Assembly: GCA_050699955.1 (NCBI GenBank)
Contig: JBOHGD010000004.1
Location: 1-64,000, forward strand
Length of the DNA: 64,000 nt
Direction of reading: 5' to 3'
From: GCA-003244245 sp050699955
GTDB taxonomy: Bacteria > Actinomycetota > Actinomycetes > Mycobacteriales > Pseudonocardiaceae
Shown here: piece after piece, positions 34,165 to 42,432 of the stretch
Position numbering within the stretch: position 1 is the first letter of the stretch
How the letters are laid out: each line of letters opens with the position of its first letter
The notes under the pieces: model-generated
Told to the model about the DNA's origin: nothing
Seen by the model: the letters and a program-made list of their open reading frames with translations, nothing else
Database searches by the model: none
Position numbers and translations under genes: made by a program

Positions 34165-35364
34165 TCATCTCGGGCCGGGAAATGAGAATACGCGAGCCGT
34201 ATCCGCCGACTCGGCGCGAGCCGTACTGTTCCGCCCTCGCAGGTTCACGACGTCTGCCGCTGGCCCGACTGGTGTCCAGTCGATCCAACTCTTCACATGC
34301 CGTTCGGAGAGGAGCGCAAGGCGGGCCGCAAGGCCCACAGCGGACGAGTCAGCTCCGCAACCAGTGCGCTTCGTGATCGCGCGTACGAGCCAGATCGGCT
34401 CCTCGTTGGTAGTCGTGACAGGCTCGCCCCTGTTCCAGCCGCGCTTGGAGATCTGCTTGTAGAGACTGGTGGCCTGGTCCGCACTGATGACGCCGAGCTG
34501 CTGAAAGCGGACGACCAGGGCCTTAATCGCGATTCCCCACGTCGCCTTAAGATCGGCAAGTACTGACAGGGTTACCCGACCGCCCTTGCTCGTCCAGTCG
34601 TCGAGAAGGGGTTCAGCCGGGGCAAGGAAAGCGCTCGCGAATCGGTGCGCCTGGCGTTCGATTCGTCGCGCCTCCTCGGCAGTTTCGGGTGGTGGCAGCT
34701 CGCTATGGAGTCCGAGGTGGCCGACTTCGTGTAAGACGGTGAATCGCTGGCGGTCACCTGGCACAGAATTGTCCCCTTGGCTGGGGCGACTGACCCGAAT
34801 AAACGGTGATCCGTCGATGCGCTGCGACAGCCCCAGATGTCGCCCAAGTTCGCTGATCATCGGCAGCACGACACAGCCGAGGCGGTCGGCTGCGCGCATG
34901 GCGTTGCCTACGACGTCGCCTTCCGCAAGCCCTGCGGCTACTCGGACCTCTTCGGCGAATCGCTCGATCGCATGGTCATCATTGAGGTCGCCGTCAAACA
35001 TGGGGATGCGGTCGGGGATTCGCTTAAGCTGGAGTCGTGTTATCGACTCTGCCGCCAGCAGATTCCCAGCGGTCACGCTCTCGACCGCACGCGATGGTGC
35101 GTCGGCATACGCACGGAGCCATGGGCGCGTCGCAATAAGCTCGATCGGCTGGCTTGTCAGATACTCCGGGGTGCAGCCAAGCACGGCGGACAGCGCACGC
35201 AACATGTCGGAGTCAGGTGACTGACGGCCGTTCTCGATCTTGGAGACGAGGCCGTTTCCCTCGCTCGCCCCGTTGGTGAGCGACCGAGCAAGGTCGATCT
35301 GACTGATGTTGTTGGCGAGCCGCAGGGTGCGCACACGCTCGCCGAGGATGGCGGGAGTGGTCAC
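34165..35364 (-). CDS. XRE-family regulator with ImmA/IrrE-type metallopeptidase domain
   Basis: A 399-residue protein. Residues 8-65 are an XRE helix-turn-helix (RTLRLANNISQIDLARSLTN ... VSKIENGRQSPD). A middle region is followed by a COG2856 zinc peptidase domain with HEVGH at 212-216 and a downstream Glu near 236. These proteins repress mobile-element or stress genes and are relieved by cleavage, or act as anti-repressor proteases. It lies 40 bases after the acidic 118-residue gene, probably in one transcript, and next to an IS, a typical accessory or prophage context. Its partner and target are unknown. Confidence 0.85.
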   Translation of the reverse strand: MTTPAILGERVRTLRLANNISQIDLARSLTNGASEGNGLVSKIENGRQSPDSDMLRALSAVLGCTPEYLTSQPIELIATRPWLRAYADAPSRAVESVTAGNLLAAESITRLQLKRIPDRIPMFDGDLNDDHAIERFAEEVRVAAGLAEGDVVGNAMRAADRLGCVVLPMISELGRHLGLSQRIDGSPFIRVSRPSQGDNSVPGDRQRFTVLHEVGHLGLHSELPPPETAEEARRIERQAHRFASAFLAPAEPLLDDWTSKGGRVTLSVLADLKATWGIAIKALVVRFQQLGVISADQATSLYKQISKRGWNRGEPVTTTNEEPIWLVRAITKRTGCGADSSAVGLAARLALLSERHVKSWIDWTPVGPAADVVNLRGRNSTARAESADTARVFSFPGPR

Positions 35365-35404
35365 GGTAAGACCTTTCAGAGATTTAGTTCGGGGCAGGGC
35401 TGCC

Positions 35405-35761
35405 TCAGAAGCCGTCGACGTTCCCGGCCTCGTCCTCCTCCTCCTCCTCGAAGCCCGGCAGGCCCTCGTCCGTCGAGGTGAAGCCGCGCGACGGCTGATC
35501 GTCGCTCAGATCGATGATCGGGCCCAACACGAGGTAGACCGGACCGTCGCCGCGCCAGTTAACGATCTCCGCCGCTATGAGGCGATCGATCGTGTGGTCG
35601 TCCGACATGATGTAGCCGAGGATCCACTTTTCCTCGCGGAAGAAGGTCTCGTCGTCCGAGACCAGCAGGGACGACCCCGCACCGCAGATGACCTCGTAGT
35701 CTCCCTTGGCGTTCAGCTTCACGCGCTTGACGCGGTATCGCCGGACCGTGCCGTCCGACAT
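35405..35761 (-). CDS. Hypothetical acidic protein upstream of the XRE-ImmA gene
   Basis: The 118-residue product begins MSDGTVRRYRVKRVKLNAKG, then has mixed alpha/beta composition and a very acidic tail (GFEEEEEDEAGNVDGF). I do not recognise a family. The frame also reads as protein just before ATG 35761 (GLGFEEVSGGGLDIVT), which suggests that the true N-terminus lies further upstream in another frame (next entry). An acidic mimic tail beside an ImmA-type protease could mark a substrate or partner; this is speculative. Confidence 0.5.
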   Translation of the reverse strand: MSDGTVRRYRVKRVKLNAKGDYEVICGAGSSLLVSDDETFFREEKWILGYIMSDDHTIDRLIAAEIVNWRGDGPVYLVLGPIIDLSDDQPSRGFTSTDEGLPGFEEEEEDEAGNVDGF

Positions 35762-35970
35762 GGTGACGATGTCGAGGCCACCGCCCGATACCTCCTCGAA
35801 CCCAAGACCAGCCTGGGAGGCGCCGCGACAAGCGAGTCGAGTAGCAGGGACCGCTCCAGCGTGCTTGCGGGTCCGCGGGTGCGGGAGAACGCTTGGTGCT
35901 GGCGCACGGCCACGCCAACGCTGTAGCCGGACTCGTCGGTCGTGTCGCGGATCTCACGCGCGACCTGCAT
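35719..35970 (-). pseudogene. Probable frameshifted N-terminal part of the 118-residue gene
   Basis: From ATG 35970 the frame reads MQVAREIRDTTDESGYSVGV followed by AVRQHQAFSRTRGPASTLERSLLLDSLVAAPPRLVLG, and then becomes Ser/Arg-rich junk. Adding one G in the GGG of CTTGGGTTCGAGG (complement, near 35804) would join ...RLVLG to FEEVSGGGLDIVTMSDGTVR of the next gene, for a product of about 188 residues. I infer that the two frames are one gene broken by a single-base loss. There is no clear ribosome binding site at 35970, and the start may be missing. The 240 bases up to 36212 hold nothing else I can support. Confidence 0.4.
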
Positions 35971-36211
35971 CAGCTTGGCGATCTCGGCATCCGGGGGGGC
36001 GAACCATGGCCGAATACTATTCCGTCCTGGTTCGCCCCGTCCACGGGGGTCTGGCGTGCCGTCTGGGTGGCTCGACGGGAGCAGCGCTCGGCGTTCCCGT
36101 CAGAGCATTGCACCCGCCGTGCATGTCGGCTGATCCCCTGGTTGGCCGCTGAGACCCTTCCGGGTTACGACGGAGGGTGACTGTCCCACTCGACGTGGTT
36201 ACCCTGCCTTT

Positions 36212-37528
36212 ATGGTCATTGACCCCGCGTGGTGGGAGCAGCCGGACATGCGGGCGGCGCTGGCTGTCCGCGACATCGGCGAGGTGTACCGGACGCTGAC
36301 CAGCCTCGGGGTCAGTCAGCGCCAGATCGCCACTCTGGTCGGGCAGTCCCAGTCCGAGGTGTCGGAGATCGTCAAGGGTCGGGTGGTCAAGGACTCCAGT
36401 GTGCTGGAGCGCATCGCCGAGGGGTTGGGCATCCCCCGGGAACGGATGGGGCTGTCCTGGTAGGGTCCCGATGGCACCTACTGTGGAGAGGGCACGGTCT
36501 CCGAACTCCCCGAGGGTGTGAACGCGGACATGCTGCGCAGACACCTGCTGGCGCTGGGTGCAGCCGCCGCTGTCGGCGCTCCGATCAAGGGGCTTGGGGA
36601 ACTGCTGAACGTGGACGGCAGCCCGGCGCCAGCACCGCTGCCGTCCCATCTCCACCGGGTCCACATCAGTCAGGTGCAGGACCTGACTCGGAGCCTGCGG
36701 GAAGCGATCCACGCGCACGGGTCCCAGCCGCAGGTGAGCGGCGCGGCGGCCGCATGGGCTGATCGGCTCTTGGGCGTGTCCGGCGCAGACGCGGTCAGGC
36801 TGCCACTGATGACAGCGGTGGCCGACCTGCACGCCGTCGCCGGGTGGGCAGGGCTGGACGCAGGCTTGCAGAACCGGACCATGTACCACTACGCCCGCAC
36901 GCTGGAGCTGGCCACCGAGTCCGGGGACGCCTACCTCCAAGCCGCCGCCGTGGCCTGCGCCGGGCTAACCATGCTGGAACACGGCCACCCCAACGACGGA
37001 CTGAAGATGCTCCAGCTCGGGCAGATCAAGGCGTGGAACATGCCTGCGGACCACCACCTCCGCAAGGTCGTGGAAGCCTGCGCACAAGCCGACGCAGCAA
37101 CCGCCCTGGCCCGCATCGGACACCCGAAGGCAGCGAGTGCGGAACTGGCGAAGTCACGGGACATCTGGCAGCCCAGCCACACCGAACCCTGGGGCGACCC
37201 GAACGGCGCTGCGGCACAACTGGAGATCGAACAGGGGAACCTGGACAGGGCCGAACCGTTCGCGGTGGCCTCGGTGCGCCGCTGGGACGGTGTCAGCGAG
37301 CGCGGACGCACCCTCTCCACCGTGGTACTGGCCACCATCCACGTCCACGCCGGGGAACCCGACGGCCTCACGATGGCCCACCGCGCCATCACCGACGTGA
37401 CCAAGCTCAGCTCAGTACAGGCCCGGAAACGACTCGAACCACTGGCCAGCGCATTGGACACCCGGCGCGGCAGCGACGCCAGGGAACTAGCCCGGATGGC
37501 CCGGCAAGTGGCTGCAACGCGGGTATAG
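36212..37528 (+). pseudogene. XRE-TPR regulator split by an in-frame TAG
   Basis: Codons 1-83 from ATG 36212 encode MVIDPAWWEQPDMRAALAVR and an XRE helix-turn-helix (VSQRQIATLVGQSQSEVSEI). TAG 36461-36463 follows TGG of GLSW. The same frame goes on GPDGTYCGEGTVSELPEGVN and then ADMLRRHLLALGAAAAVGAP, followed by about 310 residues of TPR-like helices to TGA 37526. In streptomycete relatives this is one protein of about 435 residues, so the stop interrupts a single gene. GTG 36518 could start the second half separately (336 residues), but no ribosome binding site is obvious. As in tgmC, TGG-TAG suggests that a Trp codon became amber. Confidence 0.75.
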
Positions 37529-37640
37529 TCGCCCACCCGGCTGCCGACGATCAGCCGTGATCGTAGAGGCGACCAAACTCCGGCTCGATCCAGAGAATAT
37601 GGAAGGCGTCCTGCACGCGGGCGGCATGGATGAGCAGCGT

Positions 37641-38305
37641 TTACGGACGCTTGCGCCGGAGGTTCGCCTGAGCAGAGATCACGCGCAGTTGAGCTCGCGC
37701 AGCGTGAAAACTGCGCCACGCCGCAGCCTGCTGGGCATCGGCCAGCTGGCGCCCGATGCGATCATCAGCAGGAATCAGCTCAAACCGCTCAACACCGCCG
37801 CAGGTCTCGATGAACGCGTCGGCCAACTCCACGAACCGCGGCTCTAGATGGTCGACGTGAGCTTGCGGGTCGTTCCTCAACGGCGCGCCGATCACCTCGC
37901 ACCGCGGGTCCACCTCGTCACGGAAAATTGGGCGCGAACCTCGTCGAGTTGCTCGGTGATCGCTTTGCGAAGCGCCCCGTGGACGGCTAACCGCTTCACC
38001 ACCATGGGAGGTGCTGGCTTACGCAGGCACTTGTCGATGCTGAAGTTGTCCTCGGTGCCATCGGTGCGGGTGATCCAGAAGCCGCGATTCTGGTAGACCG
38101 CCCGCACCGTGATCGCTGCGATGCCGGGGCCGATCTTCTCCTCCGCATTCGGGTGAAGGAGCATGAGGTCCGAGATGAACGCCAGGGCGTCGCCTTCGAG
38201 TTTGGAACCGAGCGGCGGGGGGTTCAACACCTCCCGCACGGCCTGCCAGGCATCCTCCACACGCTGAAATGTTCTCTGGCCGATCTGCACCTCACGTGCG
38301 GCCAT
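37641..38305 (-). pseudogene. DUF3223 (DCL-like) family protein with a frameshift
   Basis: From ATG 38305 (after GAAGG) the frame gives MAAREVQIGQRTFQRVEDAW and the DUF3223 core HPNAEEKIGPGIAAITVRAV followed by RGFWITRTDGTEDNFSIDKC. Near 37924-37927 (a T4 run on this strand) it runs out as SVTRWTRGAR-stop at 37892. The adjacent frame continues RDEVDPRCEVIGAPLRNDPQ, AHVDHLEPRFVELADAFIE and ends AQLRVISAQANLRRKRP at 37641, the usual C-terminal half of this family. One missing T explains the break. The function of the family is unknown in bacteria. Confidence 0.7.
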
Positions 38306-38336
38306 GGCGCCACCTTCCATGAGCGACCTGGGAATC

Positions 38337-38452
38337 TTAGTCCAACTGGGCGATCACTTCGGCCCTCAGCGTCGAGCCGATGAACTCGACGGCTTCGCCA
38401 TGAACTCGTCCCCATCAAGGCACGAGCGGAGGAAGGCCGCCAGATCACTCAC
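38337..38452 (-). pseudogene. Small frameshifted gene between two hypothetical genes
   Basis: GTG 38452 overlaps the stop of the 123-residue gene. The frame reads VSDLAAFLRSCLDGDEFMAK; losing one G near 38393 throws it off. Adding that base gives AVEFIGSTLRAEVIAQLD and a TAA at 38337-38339, a 38-residue helical protein. Its short length limits confidence, but the coupling to the upstream gene and the clean ending are gene-like. The function is unknown. Confidence 0.4.
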
Positions 38453-38816
38453 CGGATGACCCAGCTCCGGCGAGACGGCTCCTCAGCTCATTCATCACCG
38501 CATCGAACGCCTCAGACCCGCGCATCCACTTCTCGGTCTCCGATGTTGGCGTGGTGTAGCGCCCCGGGGCGGCGAGGTCCATGAAGTCGGCCATACTGAT
38601 AAACCTCCCACTCGGCTCATCGCCAACCTGCCGGGGAATCAAGCCACGCTCGTCGCCTACCAGTGGGGATACCAGCGCCTTGACGATCCACTCCCACATG
38701 TGTCCATAGCGCTCGTAGTCGCCGGGGCGCGCGTGTTTGCATAGCTGGTCCACGAGACGCTCGACGTCGCACAGTTGGGGTTCAGAGGCCAGTGCCCGGT
38801 CGTAGGCGGCGGTCAT
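38445..38816 (-). CDS. Hypothetical protein
   Basis: A 123-residue, helix-rich, mildly acidic protein from ATG 38816: MTAAYDRALASEPQLCDVER ... YGHMWEWIVKALVSPLVGDE ... ISMADFMDLAAPGRYTTP. It has no signal or membrane segment. I do not recognise the family. It precedes the small frameshifted gene and the DUF3223 gene in one apparent three-gene unit. Confidence 0.55.
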   Translation of the reverse strand: MTAAYDRALASEPQLCDVERLVDQLCKHARPGDYERYGHMWEWIVKALVSPLVGDERGLIPRQVGDEPSGRFISMADFMDLAAPGRYTTPTSETEKWMRGSEAFDAVMNELRSRLAGAGSSGE

Positions 38817-39335
38817 ATGGTCATTGTTCCGAGATCAGCAGTCCTGTCCAGCGGTACCGGATCGCTGGGGTACGCGAAGATCATCCGTGGGGGCAAACCC
38901 CACTGAGACCCCCAGCGCGCGGCGCTGACCTGCGGAAACAGTTTCGCAGAAGTCTCATAGTGGAACCGGCCGACAGAAACCGGACGTTGACCAGCAAGCC
39001 CGGCGAGCAGCCCGGTCAGTACCCCGGCGGCGAACCCGACGGTCAACGTGACCAGCTCGCGATCGGAAGTCCGCAGGCAGCGTGACCGGAGGCGCCCAGC
39101 ACGGTGCCGTCACGGACCAGCCTGATCGGCACCAGCGTGACCAGCACCAACTCGAACGTGGTGAGTCCCAGCCCGTCGCGGCGGGCCGCGGGCAAGCAGC
39201 TCGATCACGAGCGCGCCGAGCACCCGGCAACGGGCCTGCGGCAGGCATGAAGTACCGACACACCGTGCATGAAGGGCTGACACACCGTGCACGAGAGGCG
39301 GACACGCCGGGTATGGGGTGGAACGCCGGGGTGAG
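38817..39335. other. Interval with membrane-protein-like debris
   Basis: No intact gene is visible in about 520 bases. On the minus strand two frames read like parts of one membrane protein: LGLTTFELVLVTLVPIRLVR (near 39170-39110) in one frame, then LVTLTVGFAAGVLTGLLAGL (near 39055-38990) in another, ending at 38813 after PPRMIFAYPSDPVPL. They could be a frameshifted gene whose family I cannot name. The right end carries short repeats. Confidence 0.35.
39257..39322 (+). repeat. Degenerate 22-bp tandem repeats
   Basis: Two copies starting GACACACCGTGCA (39257-39278 and 39279-39300) differ at a few positions. A third (39301-39322, GACACGCCGGGTA...) is more diverged. They lie directly beyond the 3' end of the CbiX-CbiO gene. 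Confidence 0.6.
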
Positions 39336-41024
39336 TTAGGCCAGGGGGTTGAAGCCGGCTGGTAGCTCTAGGCGGTGTGCGCTCATGAAGCCGGGATCGG
39401 CGAGTACCTCCCGGGTGGGGCCGTCAGCGGCGATCTGGCCGTGGTCGATGACCAGCACGCGTGGGCACAGCTCCAGTGCGTAGGGCAGGTCGTGGGTGAC
39501 CAGCAGGGTCGTCATCCCGAGCCGTTTGACCAGGTCGGCGAACTCGCGGCGGGCCGCCGGGTCGAGGTTGGAGGTGGGCTCGTCGAGCACCAGCACCTCG
39601 GGATGCATCGCGAGCACGGTGGCCACGGCGGCCCGGCGCCGCTCCCCCTGGGACAGCCGGTGCGGCGGACGGTCGACGGCGTCGGCCAGGCCCACGTAGG
39701 AGAGCGCCTCGGTGACCCGCGCCGCCAGCTCCGGACCGGACAGCCCTAGATGCGCCGGACCGAAGGCGACGTCACGCCCCACGGTGGGGGTGAACAGCTG
39801 GTCGTCGGGGTCCTGGAAGACCACCCCGACCCGCCTGCGGACCTCGGCGAGGGTCCGCCGCCCGACGTCGAGTCCGCCGATCGACACCGAGCCTGCGGAT
39901 GGCGTGAGCACCCCGTTGAGCTGCAGCACCAGCGATGTCTTCCCTGCGCCGTTCGGGCCGAGCAACGCGACCCGCTCGCCGGGCTCGATCCGCAGCGAGA
40001 CACCGCGCAGGGCCTGCCTGCCGTCCGGATAGGAGAAGTGCAGATCGTGCACCTCGACCGCCGCGACACCCTCGGGGCTGGTGCCCGAGCCCGCGAAGCG
40101 GCCCCGGCGGACCTGGATCCGCGGTGCCACGGTGGGCGCCCGGGTGGAGCGGCGGGCTCGCCGGGAGCCCCGCGCCGGGCCGTCGCCGTGCGGGGTCAGC
40201 GAGATCGGGCTGCCCACCTTGGACTCGTACCCGGGCAGCTGCACCCGGTAGGCACACAGGTCACAGTTCATCCGCACGTCGCCGTGCCGCGCCTCCCGGT
40301 AGCGTTCCAGCACCAGGTGAGCCAGCCGGCTATCGGGGCCCAGATGGGCGCCGCCGCGGACCTCGACCTCGGGATGGGCCTGCGCCCAGCTCGCCGCCTC
40401 GGCATAGATCCGGTTCAGCAGCACCCCGGGGAAGAGGAAGAACGGGGCGAGGACGGTGGTCACGGCGCCGAGCAGCCGCAGCCGCTCCAGCGCCTCGGGT
40501 ACCGACGGGGTCGCGACCGAGACGAACCCGGGCTCGATGTTGCCCAGCCCCCGCCCGTCGGCGAGCAGCCGGCCGACCTTCCACAGGTCCGCGCAGGCGT
40601 CCGGGTCGCTGGACCCGCGCCCGATCAGCGCCACGCCCAGCTTCTCCGGGTCGGCGTCCGCTGCGGCGTCCCGGATCCGGTCCGTGAGCACATCCAGCAC
40701 CCGCGGCTCGATGCCCAGGTCGCGGGCCAGCTGGAACTGCACCCCGGGATGGCGGGCCCGGGCCCTGGACAGCGTCGCAGGCCCGTCGTTCTTCAGGTGC
40801 CCGGCGGAGAGCAGCACCAGTGGCACGCTGACGATCTCGGTGGCCCCCCTGGCGACCAGGTCGTCGACGGCCGCATCGACGGTGGGCGAGGCCAGCTCGA
40901 TGAAGCCGAACCCGGTCAGCAGATCCCCCGCGACGAGCCGGATCGTCTCGGCCAGCGCCCAGAACTCATCCACCCCGTCGGCGTCCCGGCTGCCGTGGCC
41001 GACGACGAGCATCGCCCGGCTCAT
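39336..41024 (-). CDS. Fusion of sirohydrochlorin cobaltochelatase CbiX with cobalt-transport ATPase CbiO
   Basis: One uninterrupted frame of 562 residues from ATG 41024, which overlaps the cbiQ stop. Residues 1-265 are CbiX: MLVVGHGSRDADGVDEFW with its catalytic His, LLSAGHLKNDGPAT with a second His, a duplicated half with LFPGVLLNRIYAEA, and a tail MNCDLCAYRVQLPGYESKVG. A basic linker (about 270-315) follows. Residues 325-562 are a CbiO ABC ATPase: Walker A GPNGAGKTS, Q-loop FQDPDDQLF, signature LSQGERRRAA, Walker B VLVLDEPTSN and H-loop VTHDLPYAL. The fusion would tie Co2+ uptake to Co2+ insertion into the early corrin macrocycle. Both halves keep their key residues, so I see two working domains. 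Confidence 0.88.
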   Translation of the reverse strand: MSRAMLVVGHGSRDADGVDEFWALAETIRLVAGDLLTGFGFIELASPTVDAAVDDLVARGATEIVSVPLVLLSAGHLKNDGPATLSRARARHPGVQFQLARDLGIEPRVLDVLTDRIRDAAADADPEKLGVALIGRGSSDPDACADLWKVGRLLADGRGLGNIEPGFVSVATPSVPEALERLRLLGAVTTVLAPFFLFPGVLLNRIYAEAASWAQAHPEVEVRGGAHLGPDSRLAHLVLERYREARHGDVRMNCDLCAYRVQLPGYESKVGSPISLTPHGDGPARGSRRARRSTRAPTVAPRIQVRRGRFAGSGTSPEGVAAVEVHDLHFSYPDGRQALRGVSLRIEPGERVALLGPNGAGKTSLVLQLNGVLTPSAGSVSIGGLDVGRRTLAEVRRRVGVVFQDPDDQLFTPTVGRDVAFGPAHLGLSGPELAARVTEALSYVGLADAVDRPPHRLSQGERRRAAVATVLAMHPEVLVLDEPTSNLDPAARREFADLVKRLGMTTLLVTHDLPYALELCPRVLVIDHGQIAADGPTREVLADPGFMSAHRLELPAGFNPLA

Positions 41025-41782
41025 GCGAACGCGGTCCCCACGGCCGCCAGCAACGGGACGACCAGCGCGGCCGCCCACGCGGCCCGAGAGGCCGCGGTGC
41101 CGGTCAACGTGGCAGGCAGGGTGCCGGTGTAGCCGCGGGAGGCCATCGCCAGGTATACCCGTTCGCCGCGCTCGAAGGTGCGCACCACCAGCGCGCCGAG
41201 CCCGAGGGCCACCTCCCGGACCTGCCAGAACCAGCGCGGGTCCCCGCCACGGCAGACCCGCGCGGTGCGCATCCTGGCCAGCTCGGCGAGCACCACTTGG
41301 GTGTAGCGCACCATGAACGCCGCGACCGCGGTGAACACCCGCGGTACCCGCAACCGCTCCAGTCCGGTGATGATCTCCGGCAGCGGTGTGGTGGCGGCCA
41401 GGATCCCGGTGGCGAGCAGGCCGAAGGTGGCCTTGAGCGCGATGCTCGCCGCGGCGCGCAGCCCTGGCTCGGAGAGCCCCACACCCAGCACGGTCAGCTC
41501 CGGTGCCGAGCCGAGGAACGGCAGCGCCAGCACGAACAGCAGGAACGGGATCTCGACCACCAGCCTGCGCAGCAGGGTCAGCGGCGGCAGCCGGGCCAGC
41601 GCGGCGACCGCACCGAGCAGCAGCAGGTACCACAGGAAGGGCCAGTACGCGCCGCGCGGTGTGCTCGCGACGGCGAGCACGAACAGCGCGGTCGCGGCGA
41701 CCTTGCACTGCGGCGCCAGCCGGTGCACCGGGGTGTCGGCGGGGACCAGCAGCTCCGCACCGGGGTCGTGCGAGCTGCTCAC
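41021..41782 (-). CDS. cbiQ: Cobalt ECF transporter T component CbiQ
   Basis: A 253-residue membrane protein from GTG 41782 (VSSSHDPGAELLVPADTP), overlapping the cbiM stop. It has five to six membrane segments and the EcfT coupling motifs with Ala-Arg-Gly near the C-terminus (MASRGYTGTLPAT, with an earlier MRTARVCRGGDPRW). It connects the substrate-binding CbiM to the ATPase of the next gene. Longer in-frame codons upstream belong to the cbiM shadow. Confidence 0.9.
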   Translation of the reverse strand: MSSSHDPGAELLVPADTPVHRLAPQCKVAATALFVLAVASTPRGAYWPFLWYLLLLGAVAALARLPPLTLLRRLVVEIPFLLFVLALPFLGSAPELTVLGVGLSEPGLRAAASIALKATFGLLATGILAATTPLPEIITGLERLRVPRVFTAVAAFMVRYTQVVLAELARMRTARVCRGGDPRWFWQVREVALGLGALVVRTFERGERVYLAMASRGYTGTLPATLTGTAASRAAWAAALVVPLLAAVGTAFA

Positions 41783-42432
41783 GACACCCGCTCCGGCGCC
41801 AGCCGGACCAGATCGGGGCGCAACGCCAGCAGCCCACGCACGACCAGCGCGGTGACCACCCCCTCGATCACCGCCACCAGCGCGTATACCCCGATGATCG
41901 AGACCGCGACGGTGTGCGGCGGCACCCCGGCCGCCCCGCCCACCGCGTACTCCGCGGTGAACAGCAGTGCTCCGGCGAGCACCGACACGATGGCGGCGAC
42001 CCCCGCGGCCAACGCGGTCCACGTCGGAGCCCGGGGAAGCACCCGGCGCAGCCCGATCAGGACCGGATAGCCCAGTACGGCAGGCACCAGGGCCAGGTTC
42101 ACCAGGTTGAGCCCGAGCGTGGAGAGCCCGCCGTCACCCAGGAACAAGGCCTGCACCACGGTCACCACGGTGATCACCACCGGCCCGAGCCACGGGCCGA
42201 GCAGCGCCACGGCCAGGGTGCCGCCGAGCAGATGTCCGCTGGTGCCCACCGCGATCGGGATGATCGGGGCCTCCAGGACCAGGAAGAACGCCGCGGCGAG
42301 CCCGGCCAGCGGGAGCTGCTGCTCGGTGAGCTCCCGCTTCGCCCTGCGTGCGCACACGGCGAGACCGGCCGCGGCCACCACCGCGCCGGTGATCGCGACG
42401 GGTGCGGAGACGAAACCGTCAGGGATGTGCAC
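41779..42432 (-). CDS. cbiM: Cobalt ECF transporter substrate-binding component CbiM
   Basis: A 217-residue protein starting MHIPDGFVSAPVAI, the invariant N-terminal His motif that binds Co2+, with a second conserved His in GTSGHLLGGTLAVALLGPWL. Six to seven membrane segments follow. No cbiN gene or fused CbiN/PDGLE domain is present between cbiM and cbiQ; systems normally need CbiN for Co2+ delivery, so either a distant copy or a CbiN-free mode is used. The start overlaps the SUMT gene by 14 bases. Confidence 0.92.
   Translation of the reverse strand: MHIPDGFVSAPVAITGAVVAAAGLAVCARRAKRELTEQQLPLAGLAAAFFLVLEAPIIPIAVGTSGHLLGGTLAVALLGPWLGPVVITVVTVVQALFLGDGGLSTLGLNLVNLALVPAVLGYPVLIGLRRVLPRAPTWTALAAGVAAIVSVLAGALLFTAEYAVGGAAGVPPHTVAVSIIGVYALVAVIEGVVTALVVRGLLALRPDLVRLAPERVS

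Noticed and set aside
1460..37528. Genome-wide reassignment of TAG to an amino acid
   Set aside because: TAG ends many core genes here at the expected length (nusA, proS, truB, cobO, the DUF503 gene), so it works as a stop. Only the narrower question of partial read-through remains.
36518..37528. Second half of the XRE-TPR gene as an independent gene starting at GTG 36518
   Set aside because: There is no ribosome binding site, and the 18 codons between TAG and GTG are themselves conserved family sequence, so it is better read as one interrupted gene.
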